Under the pieces are notes generated by a model. That model was not told where the DNA came from. It worked only from the letters and a program-made list of their open reading frames with translations, and ran no database searches. Both the position numbers and the translations under genes were made by a program. From an uncultured bacterium (lineage in GTDB: Bacteria > Verrucomicrobiota > Verrucomicrobiia > Verrucomicrobiales > Akkermansiaceae): a stretch of 45,248 nucleotides of DNA. The stretch spans positions 1-45,248 of the forward strand of contig CAMEZO010000005.1 in the NCBI GenBank assembly GCA_945947905.1, given 5' to 3'. Shown in pieces: positions 10,388-21,021 of the stretch. Each line of letters starts with the position of its first letter. The first letter of the stretch is position 1.

Positions 10388-13300
10388 TTACATGGTGGAA
10401 TCATCGTCCTCGTCGTGGAAATCGGCGTCATCATCGTCACCGAAATCATCGTCGCGGTCGCCGTTCTCCTCCTCGTCCTCGCCGGCAGCCAGCAAGTCGA
10501 AGAGCTCGTCGGTGGTCTTGGGTGCGTTCTCGCGGTCCTTGCGCTCCATGGGTTGTACATTGAGGCAGAGGGCCTGCATTTCCTTGATGAGCACGTTGAA
10601 GGACTCCGGCGTACCGGCCTCCAGGGAGTTGTCGCCCTTCACGATGTTCTCGTAGATGCGGGTACGGCCCTGCACGTCATCGGACTTGACGGTGAGGAGC
10701 TCCTGGAGGGTATAGGCAGCGCCGTATGCCTCCATGGCCCACACCTCCATTTCTCCGAAGCGCTGGCCACCGCGCTGGGCCTTGCCGCCCAGAGGTTGCT
10801 GCGTGACGAGCGAGTAGGTACCCACGGCACGGGCGTGCACCTTGTCCGCCACCAAGTGATTGAGCTTGAGCATGTAGGTGTAGCCCACCACCACGGGGTA
10901 GTGGAAATACTCGCCGGTCAGGCCGTCGATGAGGCGGCTCTTACCGGCCACCGTGCCATCCTTGCCGTCGCCCACCCAGGAGAACCCGGGCACCTGCTTG
11001 GCCTTGCTCATGAAGTCCCAGATGCGGGATTCGTCGATGCCGTCGAACACCGGGGTAGCAACCTTGAAGCCGAGGGCCTTGGCCGCCACACCCAAGTGAG
11101 CCTCCAACACCTGGCCCACGTTCATTCGGGAGGGCACGCCCAGCGGGTTCAGAATGATGTCCACCGGGGTACCGTCCTCGAGGTAGGGCATATCCTCCAC
11201 CGGGAGCACGCGCGAGCAAACGCCCTTGTTACCGTGGCGGCCTGCCATCTTATCACCCACACCCAGCTTACGCTTGGCGGCGATGTAGACCTTCACCTCG
11301 GTGACGACACCGGGATCCATCTCCGCACCGGCCTCGATCTGGTCCAACTTGCGCTCGCGCTCGTGGTCCAGCTCCTCGAAGCGGCTCTCGAAGCTGTTCA
11401 TGATGTCGAAGATCTGGTTGCGGACGGGGCTCTCGTTCATCTCCACCTGCCCGTGGTTCTCCGCGAGCTTGCGGAGCAGGGTCTTGGTGATCTTCTTGCC
11501 GGCCGGCAGAATCGTCTCGCCCGATCCGGCGCGCGTTACCTCCAACGGAATCTTCTCACCCAGCAGGCGGCCGGAGAGCTTCTCCGTCAGTTGGTTAATC
11601 AAGTCGGAACGGCTCTTTTCGTAGTCGCTGTCGACCTTCTGGCGCTGCTTCTGGCTCTCCTTCTCCAAGTCGGTGGCGGGGGCACCGGGGGCGCTGGAGC
11701 GCACAACACGGATGTCCATCACCACGCCCGTCGTGCCCGGCGGCACGCGCAGAGAGGTGTCCTTCACGTCAGCGGCCTTCTCGCCGAAGATGGCGCGCAG
11801 CAGGCGCTCCTCCGGAGCAAGGTCGGTCTCGCTCTTGGGGGTAATCTTACCCACGAGGATGTCGCCGGGCTTCACCTCGGCACCGATGCGTACCACGCCG
11901 TCCGGTCCGAGGTTCTTGAGGGCATCATCGCCCACGTTCGGGATATCGCGGGTGATTTCCTCCGGCCCGAGCTTGGTATCGCGAGCCTTCTCCTCGAACT
12001 CCTCGATGTGGATGGACGTGTAGGCATCCTCCTGCGCCAAGCGCTCGGAGATGATGATGGCGTCCTCGAAGTTGTAGCCGTACCAGGACATGTAAGCCAC
12101 CAGCACGTTGCGACCCAGAGCCAGCTCACCGCCGTCGGTGCAGGGGCCGTCAGCCAGCACATCACCGGCCTTCACGGTCTGACCGCGCTCCACGATGGGA
12201 TGCTGGTTGATGCAGGTGGAGGCATTGGAGCGCATGAACTTGCGAAGCTGGTAGACGTAGATGCCCTTCTCGACATCCGTGGTAATGCAGCTCGGCTCGG
12301 AAAGCCAACGCTGCGGGGGCACCGGCAGGTTGCCGTCCGGCGTCGTCACGATGTACTCTGCCGTGGCAGAAGCAACGACACCCGGCCCCTTGGCGCAGAC
12401 CACGGCGCAACTGTCGCGGGCGCACTTGGCCTCAATGCCCGTGCCCACCAACGGAGCCTGGTTCACCATCAACGGCACACCCTGGCGCTGCATGTTGGCA
12501 CCCATCAAAGCACGGTTGGCGTCATCGTGCTCCAGGAAGGGAATGAGACCGGCGGCGATGGAGATAATCTGCTTGGGGGAGACGTCCATGTACTCCACCT
12601 TGCGGGGGTCAACCTCGATGAATTCACCCTTGGAGCGGGCCGTGATGCGGCTCTTCACGAAGTGCCCCGTGCCGTCGTCGCGGTCCAACTCGTTGTTGGC
12701 CTGGGCGATCATGTGGTACTCCTCCTTGTCCGCCGTCAGGTAATCCACCTCATTGGTCACGATGACCTCGGTGTCAATCACCTCGCCCTTCTTGTTCTTC
12801 TTCTCCACGTGCTTGACGCGGCGGAACGGTGTCTCGATGAAGCCGTACTCATCAATGCGGGCATAGGTGCACAGCGAGTTGATCAGACCGATGTTCGGAC
12901 CTTCCGGGGTCTCAATCGGGCAGATACGGCCGTAGTGAGAGGGATGCACGTCTCGCACCTCGAAGCCGGCGCGGTCGCGGTTCAGACCGCCCGGGCCGAG
13001 GGCAGAGAGGCGGCGCTTGTGTGTCAGCTCGGCCAGCGGGTTGATCTGGTCCATGAACTGGGAAAGCTGGCTGCGGCCGAAGAAGTCTCGCACGACAGCG
13101 CTGAGCGCCTTCGGGTTGATGAGCTTGCTGGGCGTCAGGTCCTGCTTGGTCGGGTCGCACAGGGTCATGCGCTCCTTCACCAGACGCTCCGTGCGGGCAA
13201 GGCCCACGCGGCACTGGTTGGCAATCAACTCACCCACGGCACGCACGCGGCGGCTGCCCAAGTGGTCGATGTCGTCCACCTGGCCCTCGCCGTGCTTCAA

Positions 13301-14416
13301 CTTGAGCATGTACTTGATGGCCGTCAGGAAGTCAATGGGCTGGATGAGACGCACGTCCTCCGGCACGTCCAGACCGAGCTTCTGGTTGATCTTGTAGCGA
13401 CCGACGCGGGTCAGGTCGTACTTCTTCTCCTCCTTGAACAGGCGGTCCAGAGCCGTGGCAGCCTGCTGCACGGAGGCAGGGTCACCGGGGCGGAACTTGC
13501 GGAAAATCTCCTTGAGAGCGGACTCACGGTCGTGAGCCAAGTCCTTCTTGAGGGTCTTGATGAGGGTTTCCTCCTCGCGCTGGTCAATGACCTCGATTTC
13601 CTCGATGCCCAGATCCTGCATGCGACGCAGAGCGGTACCGCTGATGGGCTCGTAGGCCTTGGCAATCACGTTCACGCGGGTGTCACCGTACTTCACATCC
13701 TCAAAGGGAACAAGGTTCTCAAGCTCCTCGCTCGTCACATCCTTAAGACGGATGCGCTGGATGGTGTAGAACTGCTCCACCAGCTGGCGGTCCGTTTCAT
13801 AGCCCAGATAGCGCAGGAAAGTCGTGGCCAGGAACTTGCGACGGCGGCGGCGGCGATCCAGGAACACATACATCAGGTCGCTGGTGTCAAACTGCACCTC
13901 CAGCCAAGAGCCGCGATCCGGGATGATGCGGAAGGAGAAGATGTCCTTGCCATTCGTGTGGTGCGTCTTCTCAAAGCAGATGCCCGGGGAACGGTGCAGC
14001 TGGGCCACGATAACACGCTCCGCTCCGTTGATGACGAAGGTGCCGCGATCCGTGATCATGGGAATCTCGCCCATGTACACGTTCTCCTCAGACTTGTAGT
14101 CCGCACAGACAATGCGGAACTTCACGTACAGCGAGGCACTGTACGTCTCACCTGCGCGGATGGCCGCGTAGTCCGACATCTTCGGCGGCGAAACTTCGTA
14201 GGAAATGTACTCCAAACGAATGTGGTCGTCGTAACTCTGAATCGGGAAATTCTCAACAAAGATGGCCTGGAGACCCATTTTGAGTCTCTTGTCGGGTTCG
14301 GTGAAGCGCTGGAGGAACTCCTCGTAGGACTTCGTCTGAATCTCGATCAAGTTGGGCGGTTCAATGACCTCCTTGATCTTACCGAAACTAATTCGCTCTT
14401 GTGTGGGCTTTGACAT
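10388..14416 (-). CDS. rpoB: DNA-directed RNA polymerase subunit beta
   Basis: Rifampicin-region motif SQLSQFMDQINPLAELTHKRRLSALGPGGL; start placed at MSKPTQERISFGKI (14416) instead of the ORF-track 5' extension to 14539. Confidence 0.98.
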   Translation of the reverse strand: MSKPTQERISFGKIKEVIEPPNLIEIQTKSYEEFLQRFTEPDKRLKMGLQAIFVENFPIQSYDDHIRLEYISYEVSPPKMSDYAAIRAGETYSASLYVKFRIVCADYKSEENVYMGEIPMITDRGTFVINGAERVIVAQLHRSPGICFEKTHHTNGKDIFSFRIIPDRGSWLEVQFDTSDLMYVFLDRRRRRRKFLATTFLRYLGYETDRQLVEQFYTIQRIRLKDVTSEELENLVPFEDVKYGDTRVNVIAKAYEPISGTALRRMQDLGIEEIEVIDQREEETLIKTLKKDLAHDRESALKEIFRKFRPGDPASVQQAATALDRLFKEEKKYDLTRVGRYKINQKLGLDVPEDVRLIQPIDFLTAIKYMLKLKHGEGQVDDIDHLGSRRVRAVGELIANQCRVGLARTERLVKERMTLCDPTKQDLTPSKLINPKALSAVVRDFFGRSQLSQFMDQINPLAELTHKRRLSALGPGGLNRDRAGFEVRDVHPSHYGRICPIETPEGPNIGLINSLCTYARIDEYGFIETPFRRVKHVEKKNKKGEVIDTEVIVTNEVDYLTADKEEYHMIAQANNELDRDDGTGHFVKSRITARSKGEFIEVDPRKVEYMDVSPKQIISIAAGLIPFLEHDDANRALMGANMQRQGVPLMVNQAPLVGTGIEAKCARDSCAVVCAKGPGVVASATAEYIVTTPDGNLPVPPQRWLSEPSCITTDVEKGIYVYQLRKFMRSNASTCINQHPIVERGQTVKAGDVLADGPCTDGGELALGRNVLVAYMSWYGYNFEDAIIISERLAQEDAYTSIHIEEFEEKARDTKLGPEEITRDIPNVGDDALKNLGPDGVVRIGAEVKPGDILVGKITPKSETDLAPEERLLRAIFGEKAADVKDTSLRVPPGTTGVVMDIRVVRSSAPGAPATDLEKESQKQRQKVDSDYEKSRSDLINQLTEKLSGRLLGEKIPLEVTRAGSGETILPAGKKITKTLLRKLAENHGQVEMNESPVRNQIFDIMNSFESRFEELDHERERKLDQIEAGAEMDPGVVTEVKVYIAAKRKLGVGDKMAGRHGNKGVCSRVLPVEDMPYLEDGTPVDIILNPLGVPSRMNVGQVLEAHLGVAAKALGFKVATPVFDGIDESRIWDFMSKAKQVPGFSWVGDGKDGTVAGKSRLIDGLTGEYFHYPVVVGYTYMLKLNHLVADKVHARAVGTYSLVTQQPLGGKAQRGGQRFGEMEVWAMEAYGAAYTLQELLTVKSDDVQGRTRIYENIVKGDNSLEAGTPESFNVLIKEMQALCLNVQPMERKDRENAPKTTDELFDLLAAGEDEEENGDRDDDFGDDDDADFHDEDDDSTM

Positions 14417-14611
14417 AAGTTGCCGAAGATGAGGTTTGTTGCACCCGGTACCGGATGCCGGCTCGGTTACCGTCAGGGTAAAACCGACCCGGAGAATGTC
14501 GCCTGTGGGCCATTCCTCGGGTCGATCCAGCCTGCCCAAAACTCTGTTACCTGTTGAGTATCAAGGGTTAACGGTGTATATCAAGATTAGGAAATTTGAG
14601 GGGACGCGAGA

Positions 14612-14638
14612 GCAGGGGGGGACAGAATCCCCCCCTGC
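14612..14638 (-). terminator. Strong GC hairpin between rplL and rpoB (possible attenuator or processing site)
   Basis: GCAGGGGGGG-acagaat-CCCCCCCTGC 10 bp perfect stem, no U-run. Confidence 0.5.
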
Positions 14639-14654
14639 ACGCAGGAAAAAGAGC

Positions 14655-15029
14655 TTACTTGATCGTGACCTTGGCACCGGCCTTCTCAAGCTCGGCCTTG
14701 GCCTTCTCAGCCTCCTCCTTGGAGACACCCTCCAGCACCTTGGCGGGAGCGGACTCCACGAGCTTCTTCGCGTCGGCAAGACCGAGACCGGCCTTGATGG
14801 CACGGACAGCCTTAATGGCGGCAATCTTGTTGCCACCGGCATCCGTGAGCTCAACGTCGAACTCCGTCTTCTCCTCAGCAGCTTCAGCAGCGGCGGCGGG
14901 AGCAGCAGCAGCAGCCACGGGGGCAGCAGCGGACACGCCCCACTTCTCCTCGAGCATCTTCACCAGCTCAGCAGCCTCGAGGATGGTCAGCTTACCGAGT
15001 TCTTCTGCGATCGTATTCAAATCAGCCAT
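14655..15029 (-). CDS. rplL: 50S ribosomal protein L7/L12
   Basis: 124 aa; [43 protein letters not shown]. Confidence 0.98.
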   Translation of the reverse strand: MADLNTIAEELGKLTILEAAELVKMLEEKWGVSAAAPVAAAAAPAAAAEAAEEKTEFDVELTDAGGNKIAAIKAVRAIKAGLGLADAKKLVESAPAKVLEGVSKEEAEKAKAELEKAGAKVTIK

Positions 15030-15140
15030 TGTCGTGTGTATTTAATTGGTTCTTAGTCGCGGGCGGGGGCTCCCCACCCATTTCAGTTCTCACCGGCCGG
15101 AGAGCCGACAGAGTACCTAATTTTGTTTCAGGCGGCGAGT

Positions 15141-15169
15141 GGTGTACCACAACACCGCCATCTTGTCAA
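15141..15169 (-). promoter_or_regulatory. Candidate internal promoter TTGACA-N17-TACACC in the rplJ-rplL gap
   Basis: Consensus -35 just downstream of the rplJ stop, 17 nt spacer. Confidence 0.5.
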
Positions 15170-15176
15170 GTGTTTT

Positions 15177-15707
15177 TTACTCCGCAGACGCAGATTCTTC
15201 GGTGGAACCACCGTTTTCTTTGTCCACGTAGGCCTGAATGACGCGAGCCAGAGCAGAGGCCGCACCATTGATGGTACCGAGCAAGGTAGCGAGCAGGACC
15301 TCGCGGCTGGGCAGATCGCCGAGGGCGGTGATCTTATCCGGGGTCAGCTCTGCGCCGTCGAGAATACCCACCTTGTAGGCGGTCTTCTTGGACTTCTTGG
15401 CGAAGGTGTTGATAGCCTTAGCCGCGGCGCAGACATCCTTCTCACCCATCACATAGGCCGTCTGGCCCTTGAGGGAGGCAGAGATGTCCGGCAGACCGGC
15501 CTTGGCGATGGCCTTGGCCATAAAGGTATTCTTGGCAACCACACAGGTGGCACCGGCCTCCGCCAGTGCAGCGCGCAGCTCGGTGAACTCAGGAACCGTC
15601 ACGGCCGTGTAATCGATCACCAGCACGAAGGGAGAGGAATTCACCTTCTCCGCGAGCTGATCGATGATGGTCGTCTTATCGGGATTCACTTTCTTCTCAG
15701 TGCTCAT
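15177..15707 (-). CDS. rplJ: 50S ribosomal protein L10
   Basis: 176 aa; order between rplA and rplL; FVLVIDYTAVTVPEFTELRAALAEAGA. Confidence 0.96.
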   Translation of the reverse strand: MSTEKKVNPDKTTIIDQLAEKVNSSPFVLVIDYTAVTVPEFTELRAALAEAGATCVVAKNTFMAKAIAKAGLPDISASLKGQTAYVMGEKDVCAAAKAINTFAKKSKKTAYKVGILDGAELTPDKITALGDLPSREVLLATLLGTINGAASALARVIQAYVDKENGGSTEESASAE

Positions 15708-15731
15708 AGTCTTGTATCCGAATCAGGGTTC

Positions 15732-16430
15732 TTACTTAGCGAATTCCACCTGGCTGAGAGCCAGGCCCGGGTTCATGCTGCTCGCCATCGTGGCGGCGGC
15801 AATGTACGCACCCTTGGCACCGGAGGGACGAGCCTTGACCACGGCACCGATGAAGGCGCGGGCGTTCTCGGCAAGTTTCTCGCTGTCGAAGGACAGCTTA
15901 CCGATGGCGGCGGAGATGTTGGCGTTCTTGTCGACCTTGAAGTCCACACGGCCGGCCTTCACCTCGCGCACAGCCTTGGCTGTGTCGTCGGTCACCGTAC
16001 CGGTCTTGGGGTTCGGCATCAGGCCGCGCGGGCCGAGGATTCGGGCAATCTTGCGCACCTGGGCCATGGCACCCGGCGTGGCGATTGCACTGTCGAAGTC
16101 AAGGAAGCCACCCTGGATTTCCTTGATCAGGTCATCCAAACCGACTTTCTCGGCACCGGCCTCAAGGGCAGCCTGGGCAGCTTCGCCCTGGGCAAACACG
16201 ATGACGCGGACATTCTTACCCGTGCCGTGGGGCAGGGCAACGGAGCCGCGCACCATCTGGTCGGACTTGCGGGGATCCACCGTCAGGCGGAACGAGACCG
16301 TGACCGTCGGGTCGAACTTGGGCGCCGGGAAGCTCTTCATCACTTCCACCGCCTCGTCCACACTGTAGGTCTTGGTCTTATCAACGAGCTTAGCAGCCTC
16401 GTTGTAGCGCTTGGAGCGTTTAGTAGACAT
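15732..16430 (-). CDS. rplA: 50S ribosomal protein L1
   Basis: 232 aa; LGPRGLMPNPKTGTVTDD signature. Confidence 0.99.
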   Translation of the reverse strand: MSTKRSKRYNEAAKLVDKTKTYSVDEAVEVMKSFPAPKFDPTVTVSFRLTVDPRKSDQMVRGSVALPHGTGKNVRVIVFAQGEAAQAALEAGAEKVGLDDLIKEIQGGFLDFDSAIATPGAMAQVRKIARILGPRGLMPNPKTGTVTDDTAKAVREVKAGRVDFKVDKNANISAAIGKLSFDSEKLAENARAFIGAVVKARPSGAKGAYIAAATMASSMNPGLALSQVEFAK

Positions 16431-16482
16431 ATTGTTGTAGCAGTACGTTCGGGTTAATGTTCAATCCTCCTGCATGGAAGGC

Positions 16483-16911
16483 TTACATACCGGTGATCTC
16501 GATGCCCATCTGGCGAGCCTGGCCTGCAAGGATGCGGGCAGCGGCCTCCGGGTTCTTCGTGTTGAGATCCGGCATCTTGGTGTTGACAATCTCCATCAAC
16601 TTCTCCTTGGTGATCTTGGCGACCTTCTTCTTGTTCGGCTCGCCGGAGCCGGACTCGATGTTGGCAGCCTTCTTCAGGAGCATGGCAGCCGGCGGCTGCT
16701 TGGTGATGAAGTCAAAGGACTTGTCCTTGTAAACGGTGATCACGACGGGGAGAACATCACCCTTCTGCTTCATCGTCTTAGCGTTGAACTCTTTGCAGAA
16801 GCCCATGATGTTGACACCGGCCTGACCAAGAGCAGGACCCACGGGCGGCGAGGGTTTCGCGTCGCCGGCAGGAATCTGCAGCTTAATGACTTTAACTACT
16901 TCTTTAGCCAT
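16483..16911 (-). CDS. rplK: 50S ribosomal protein L11
   Basis: 142 aa; [39 protein letters not shown]. Confidence 0.99.
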   Translation of the reverse strand: MAKEVVKVIKLQIPAGDAKPSPPVGPALGQAGVNIMGFCKEFNAKTMKQKGDVLPVVITVYKDKSFDFITKQPPAAMLLKKAANIESGSGEPNKKKVAKITKEKLMEIVNTKMPDLNTKNPEAAARILAGQARQMGIEITGM

Positions 16912-16984
16912 GGTTGTGTTAGTTTGGTTTTGCTGCCTCTGCCCGGAAAGCCTACCCGAGCACCCGACAGCGGGGAAAATTGTC

Positions 16985-17638
16985 TTACTTGTTCAGCGGG
17001 GATACAGCGCCGTCCTCCTCTCCGGGGGGTACGAGCGACACCTGAGAGTAATCCAGATCCAGCTGGTTGGTGCGGCCGAACATGCTCACGCCCACACGCA
17101 GGCGCCCGCGCTCGGCATCCACCATCTCCACGTTGCCGTGCTCGCCGGCAAAGGCCGTGTCCAGAACCACTACAATGTCGCCCACCTTGTAGTCAACCTT
17201 CGGGCGGGCAGCACCGCTGCAGCGCGCCGCTTCGGCCATCAGGCTCTCCACATCCCGCGGGGACATGGGAAGGGGCTCTCTGTTGCGGCCGCAGGCAAAG
17301 CTGATGACCCCGTCCACCGCCTGAATCTTGTACCAGGCATCGTTGTTCAGGGAGCCATCCGGGCGGCGAAGATCAACGTTCAGGTACACATAGCCCGGGT
17401 AGAGCTTGTGGTCCAGCACATATTTCTTGCCGTTGCGCACTTCCTCGACCTTCTCCGTCGGTACCAAGGGAGCGCTCTTCAGCAGAACGCGCATCTCCTC
17501 ATCCGTCTCAAAAAGCCGGTTCAGGTTCTTGACCGTGCGCCCCTCTTTGTTCGAGAGCACGTGCAGTACATACCACTGTGCACCCGACTCCGTTACGGTG
17601 CGGGTGCCTGTCGATTTGCGGTCGTGAGGGCGAGACAT
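16985..17638 (-). CDS. nusG: Transcription termination/antitermination protein NusG
   Basis: 217 aa; [33 protein letters not shown] segment [33 protein letters not shown]. Confidence 0.94.
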   Translation of the reverse strand: MSRPHDRKSTGTRTVTESGAQWYVLHVLSNKEGRTVKNLNRLFETDEEMRVLLKSAPLVPTEKVEEVRNGKKYVLDHKLYPGYVYLNVDLRRPDGSLNNDAWYKIQAVDGVISFACGRNREPLPMSPRDVESLMAEAARCSGAARPKVDYKVGDIVVVLDTAFAGEHGNVEMVDAERGRLRVGVSMFGRTNQLDLDYSQVSLVPPGEEDGAVSPLNK

Positions 17639-17665
17639 AGCAGCAAATGATGTCGTTGTGTGACG

Positions 17666-17893
17666 TCAGGAGCAGTTCACAATCACCCAGCTCACCACGG
17701 TCGACATGATGAGGTCGAAGAGCGCAACATATGCACCCAGAAGCACCATGGCAATCAGTACCACCGTCGTGGAGCTGCAGAGCTCCTTGTACTTCTTAAA
17801 GCCCTTCACCTTGGGGTCGCTCGACCAAGGCCAAGAGCACTTCTTGAGCTCGCCCTTGACGTTGGCGATAAACTGGAATAATTTGCGGAACAT
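17666..17893 (-). CDS. secE: Preprotein translocase subunit SecE
   Basis: 75 aa single-TM protein between nusG and tRNA-Trp; VKGELKKCSWPWSSDPK. Confidence 0.9.
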   Translation of the reverse strand: MFRKLFQFIANVKGELKKCSWPWSSDPKVKGFKKYKELCSSTTVVLIAMVLLGAYVALFDLIMSTVVSWVIVNCS

Positions 17894-17941
17894 TCTTAGT
17901 TGACGTCAGGTTATGTTCAGAGATAAGAAAATCAGAGAAGG

Positions 17942-18017
17942 TGGCAGGGTACGAGAGACTCGAACTCCCAACACGCGGTTTTGGAGACCGCTGCTCTACC
18001 AATTGAGCTAGTACCCT
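17942..18017 (-). tRNA. tRNA-Trp (anticodon CCA), CCA encoded
   Basis: AGGGTAC/GTACCCT acceptor; anticodon loop CTCCAAA; 3' G-CCA. Confidence 0.97.
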
Positions 18018-18047
18018 ATATACCTTATCTGATTTTTTCGGCCTCAT

Positions 18048-18081
18048 CGGGAGGCACCCGCGTTACCGGGGGTGCCTCCCG
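18048..18081 (-). other. Perfect 12 bp GC hairpin between tuf and tRNA-Trp (processing or attenuation candidate)
   Basis: CGGGAGGCACCC / GGGTGCCTCCCG, 10 nt loop, no U-run. Confidence 0.55.
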
Positions 18082-18141
18082 GGCCGAGGACTCAATCCCC
18101 CGGGCGGGGGAATCGATGCCCTATGTTAAGTGTTGCAGCAA

Positions 18142-19323
<1,182 letters not shown>

Positions 19324-19374
19324 AATTGTAATGGATTTGTGTGTTTGGGCTGCTTATTCTTGCAAGAGTCCGGA

Positions 19375-19446
<72 letters not shown>

Positions 19447-19492
19447 GTTTCGGCTCCGTATGTCTTTATCGGAAAGACATGAAAGCAGGGGC

Positions 19493-19565
19493 AGTATACA
19501 CGATTTTTCTTCATGCGTCAATCTTAATTCTTCATTTTTTTCATTTTTTTCGATTTTTTCTGTCG
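19493..19565 (-). promoter_or_regulatory. Strong promoter TTGACG-N17-TATACT with A/T-rich UP-like element driving tRNA-Thr-tuf
   Basis: -10 at 19493-19498, -35 at 19516-19521, A-tracts (aaaaaatcgaaaaaaatgaaaaaaatg) immediately upstream. Confidence 0.8.
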
Positions 19566-19631
19566 CGACCCCCATAAACAGTTGGCAAGATAGATTGAAA
19601 ACGGGGGAGAAAGCGAGCAAAATGGAGGCCT

Positions 19632-20111
19632 ATGAAGAACACTGCATTCATCACAGCGATGGTGCTGGCGGCCTTCGGAGCCCATGGAGCCGAGCCGGCA
19701 GCGTGCAACGAGAAGAAATGCGACGAGGGCAAGAAGTGCCCCCCGTGCTGCTGCCCGGCGAATCCGGAGGAGACGCTGAACGTGGAGCGGGTGACCCTCT
19801 TGGCCGCCAACGGCGATCCCGTGGCGCAGTTCACGCTGGCCTGGCTGACGGAGAACGGCGTGAACACGCCGAAGGACGCCGAGAAGGCGAACGGCATGTA
19901 CGCCGCCTCCCTGGCCGGTCTGGAGAAGGCAGCCGCAGAGGGGAACGGCGCGGCCTGTCGGGCCCTAGCGCACATGTACGCCGAGGGCAAGGGCGTGACG
20001 AAGAACCCCGAGCTGGCAGAGAAGTACGCTGCCATGGCCAAGGCCTGTGCCGATAAGGCTGCCGCCGAGGCGAAGACTGAGAAGCCCGCCCCGGCTCCTG
20101 CCGATAAGTAA
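19632..20111 (+). CDS. Secreted Sel1-like repeat protein with Cys-rich N-terminal cluster
   Basis: Signal peptide MKNTAFITAMVLAAFGAHG; CNEKKCDEGKKCPPCCC; Sel1-like ALAHMYAEGKGVTKNPELAEKYAAMA. Confidence 0.8.
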   Translation: MKNTAFITAMVLAAFGAHGAEPAACNEKKCDEGKKCPPCCCPANPEETLNVERVTLLAANGDPVAQFTLAWLTENGVNTPKDAEKANGMYAASLAGLEKAAAEGNGAACRALAHMYAEGKGVTKNPELAEKYAAMAKACADKAAAEAKTEKPAPAPADK

Positions 20112-20182
20112 GCACCATCCCCCGGCTGAGTAAGTCGGTCGCGCTCGTCCTGCCTGTCGCTCGGTGGGGCGGGCGCTTTGAG

Positions 20183-20944
20183 TCAGTAGAGGACGCGGTG
20201 CAGATAGAGACCGCAGGCGGGCGCGCAGAAGCGTGTTTTGGGGCCGGTGGGGCAGGTCAGCATGCCCTGCAACTCCCCCGGGGACATGCGGCCGGAGGCC
20301 ACGCGCTGTGCCGTGCCCGTCAGCATGCGCACCATGCGGTACATGAAGCCGTTGCCGCAGAAGCGCAACCTCAGCAGGTCCCCCTCCCGCAGCACCTCGG
20401 CACTGTAGACGGTGCGCAGGTAGAAATCCGGCGGCGGGTCAGCGGGTTCGTTTCCCCGATTGGCCGCGAAGCGTCGGAAGTCATGCTCGCCGATGTAGAG
20501 CTGCAGGGCCGCCTCGAGGGCCTCGACACTGAAGGGTTGCGGTACATGCCACGAGCGGTTGTGCAGGAAAGGACTCTGCACCGGCGCGCAGCAGATGAGG
20601 TATTCGTACACCTTGCCCTTGGCCCGGAAGCGCGCATGGAAGTCCGGCTCCACCGGACGCACGCCGATGATGCGGATGGAGGCGGGCAGGTGGGCATTCA
20701 GGGCCGCCTGCCAGTTCTGCGGTGTCATACGGCAGGTGTCCGGTATATCGGCGTGAAAGCACTGCGCCTCGGCGTGCACCCCGGCATCGGTGCGCCCGGC
20801 TGCGGCGATGCGCAGGGGCTCGCGCAGGAGGTCTGCGGCCGCGGCCTCGATAGTGTCCTGCACCGTGCCTCCGCCGGCTTGGCTTTGCCATCCGCGGTAG
20901 GGGGTGCCGTCATAGGCGCAGGTGAAGAGGAGTCTGGTGCTCAT
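20183..20944 (-). CDS. truA: tRNA pseudouridine(38-40) synthase TruA
   Basis: 253 aa; AYDGTPYRGWQSQ, AAGRTDAGVHAEAQ, GNGFMYRMVRMLTGT. Confidence 0.97.
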   Translation of the reverse strand: MSTRLLFTCAYDGTPYRGWQSQAGGGTVQDTIEAAAADLLREPLRIAAAGRTDAGVHAEAQCFHADIPDTCRMTPQNWQAALNAHLPASIRIIGVRPVEPDFHARFRAKGKVYEYLICCAPVQSPFLHNRSWHVPQPFSVEALEAALQLYIGEHDFRRFAANRGNEPADPPPDFYLRTVYSAEVLREGDLLRLRFCGNGFMYRMVRMLTGTAQRVASGRMSPGELQGMLTCPTGPKTRFCAPACGLYLHRVLY

Positions 20945-20961
20945 CGGGCGTATGCAGAACA

Positions 20962-20989
20962 GCAGGGCTCATGCGGTGATGAGCCCTGC
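20962..20989 (-). terminator. 11 bp perfect hairpin between the SD-repeat lipoprotein gene and truA
   Basis: GCAGGGCTCAT-gcggtg-ATGAGCCCTGC; U-run weak or absent. Confidence 0.55.
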
Positions 20990-21021
20990 CGTGTGTATCT
21001 CATGAAGAGTGGGGGAGGGGA

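Noticed and set aside
10379-14413. 1344-codon ORF antisense to rpoB
   Set aside because: In exact codon register with rpoB (both frames share phase at 10388), so it stays open only because rpoB avoids TTA, CTA and TCA codons. The translation is low-complexity (L/V/H/G-rich) and resembles no protein family.
14417-14539. 41-codon N-terminal extension of rpoB in the ORF track
   Set aside because: MSKPTQERISFGKI is the conventional beta-subunit start; the extension lies in intergenic DNA.
14612-14638. G7/C7 hairpin as a classical intrinsic terminator
   Set aside because: No U-tract on the minus strand and rpoB must be transcribed through it, so listed only as a possible attenuator or processing site.
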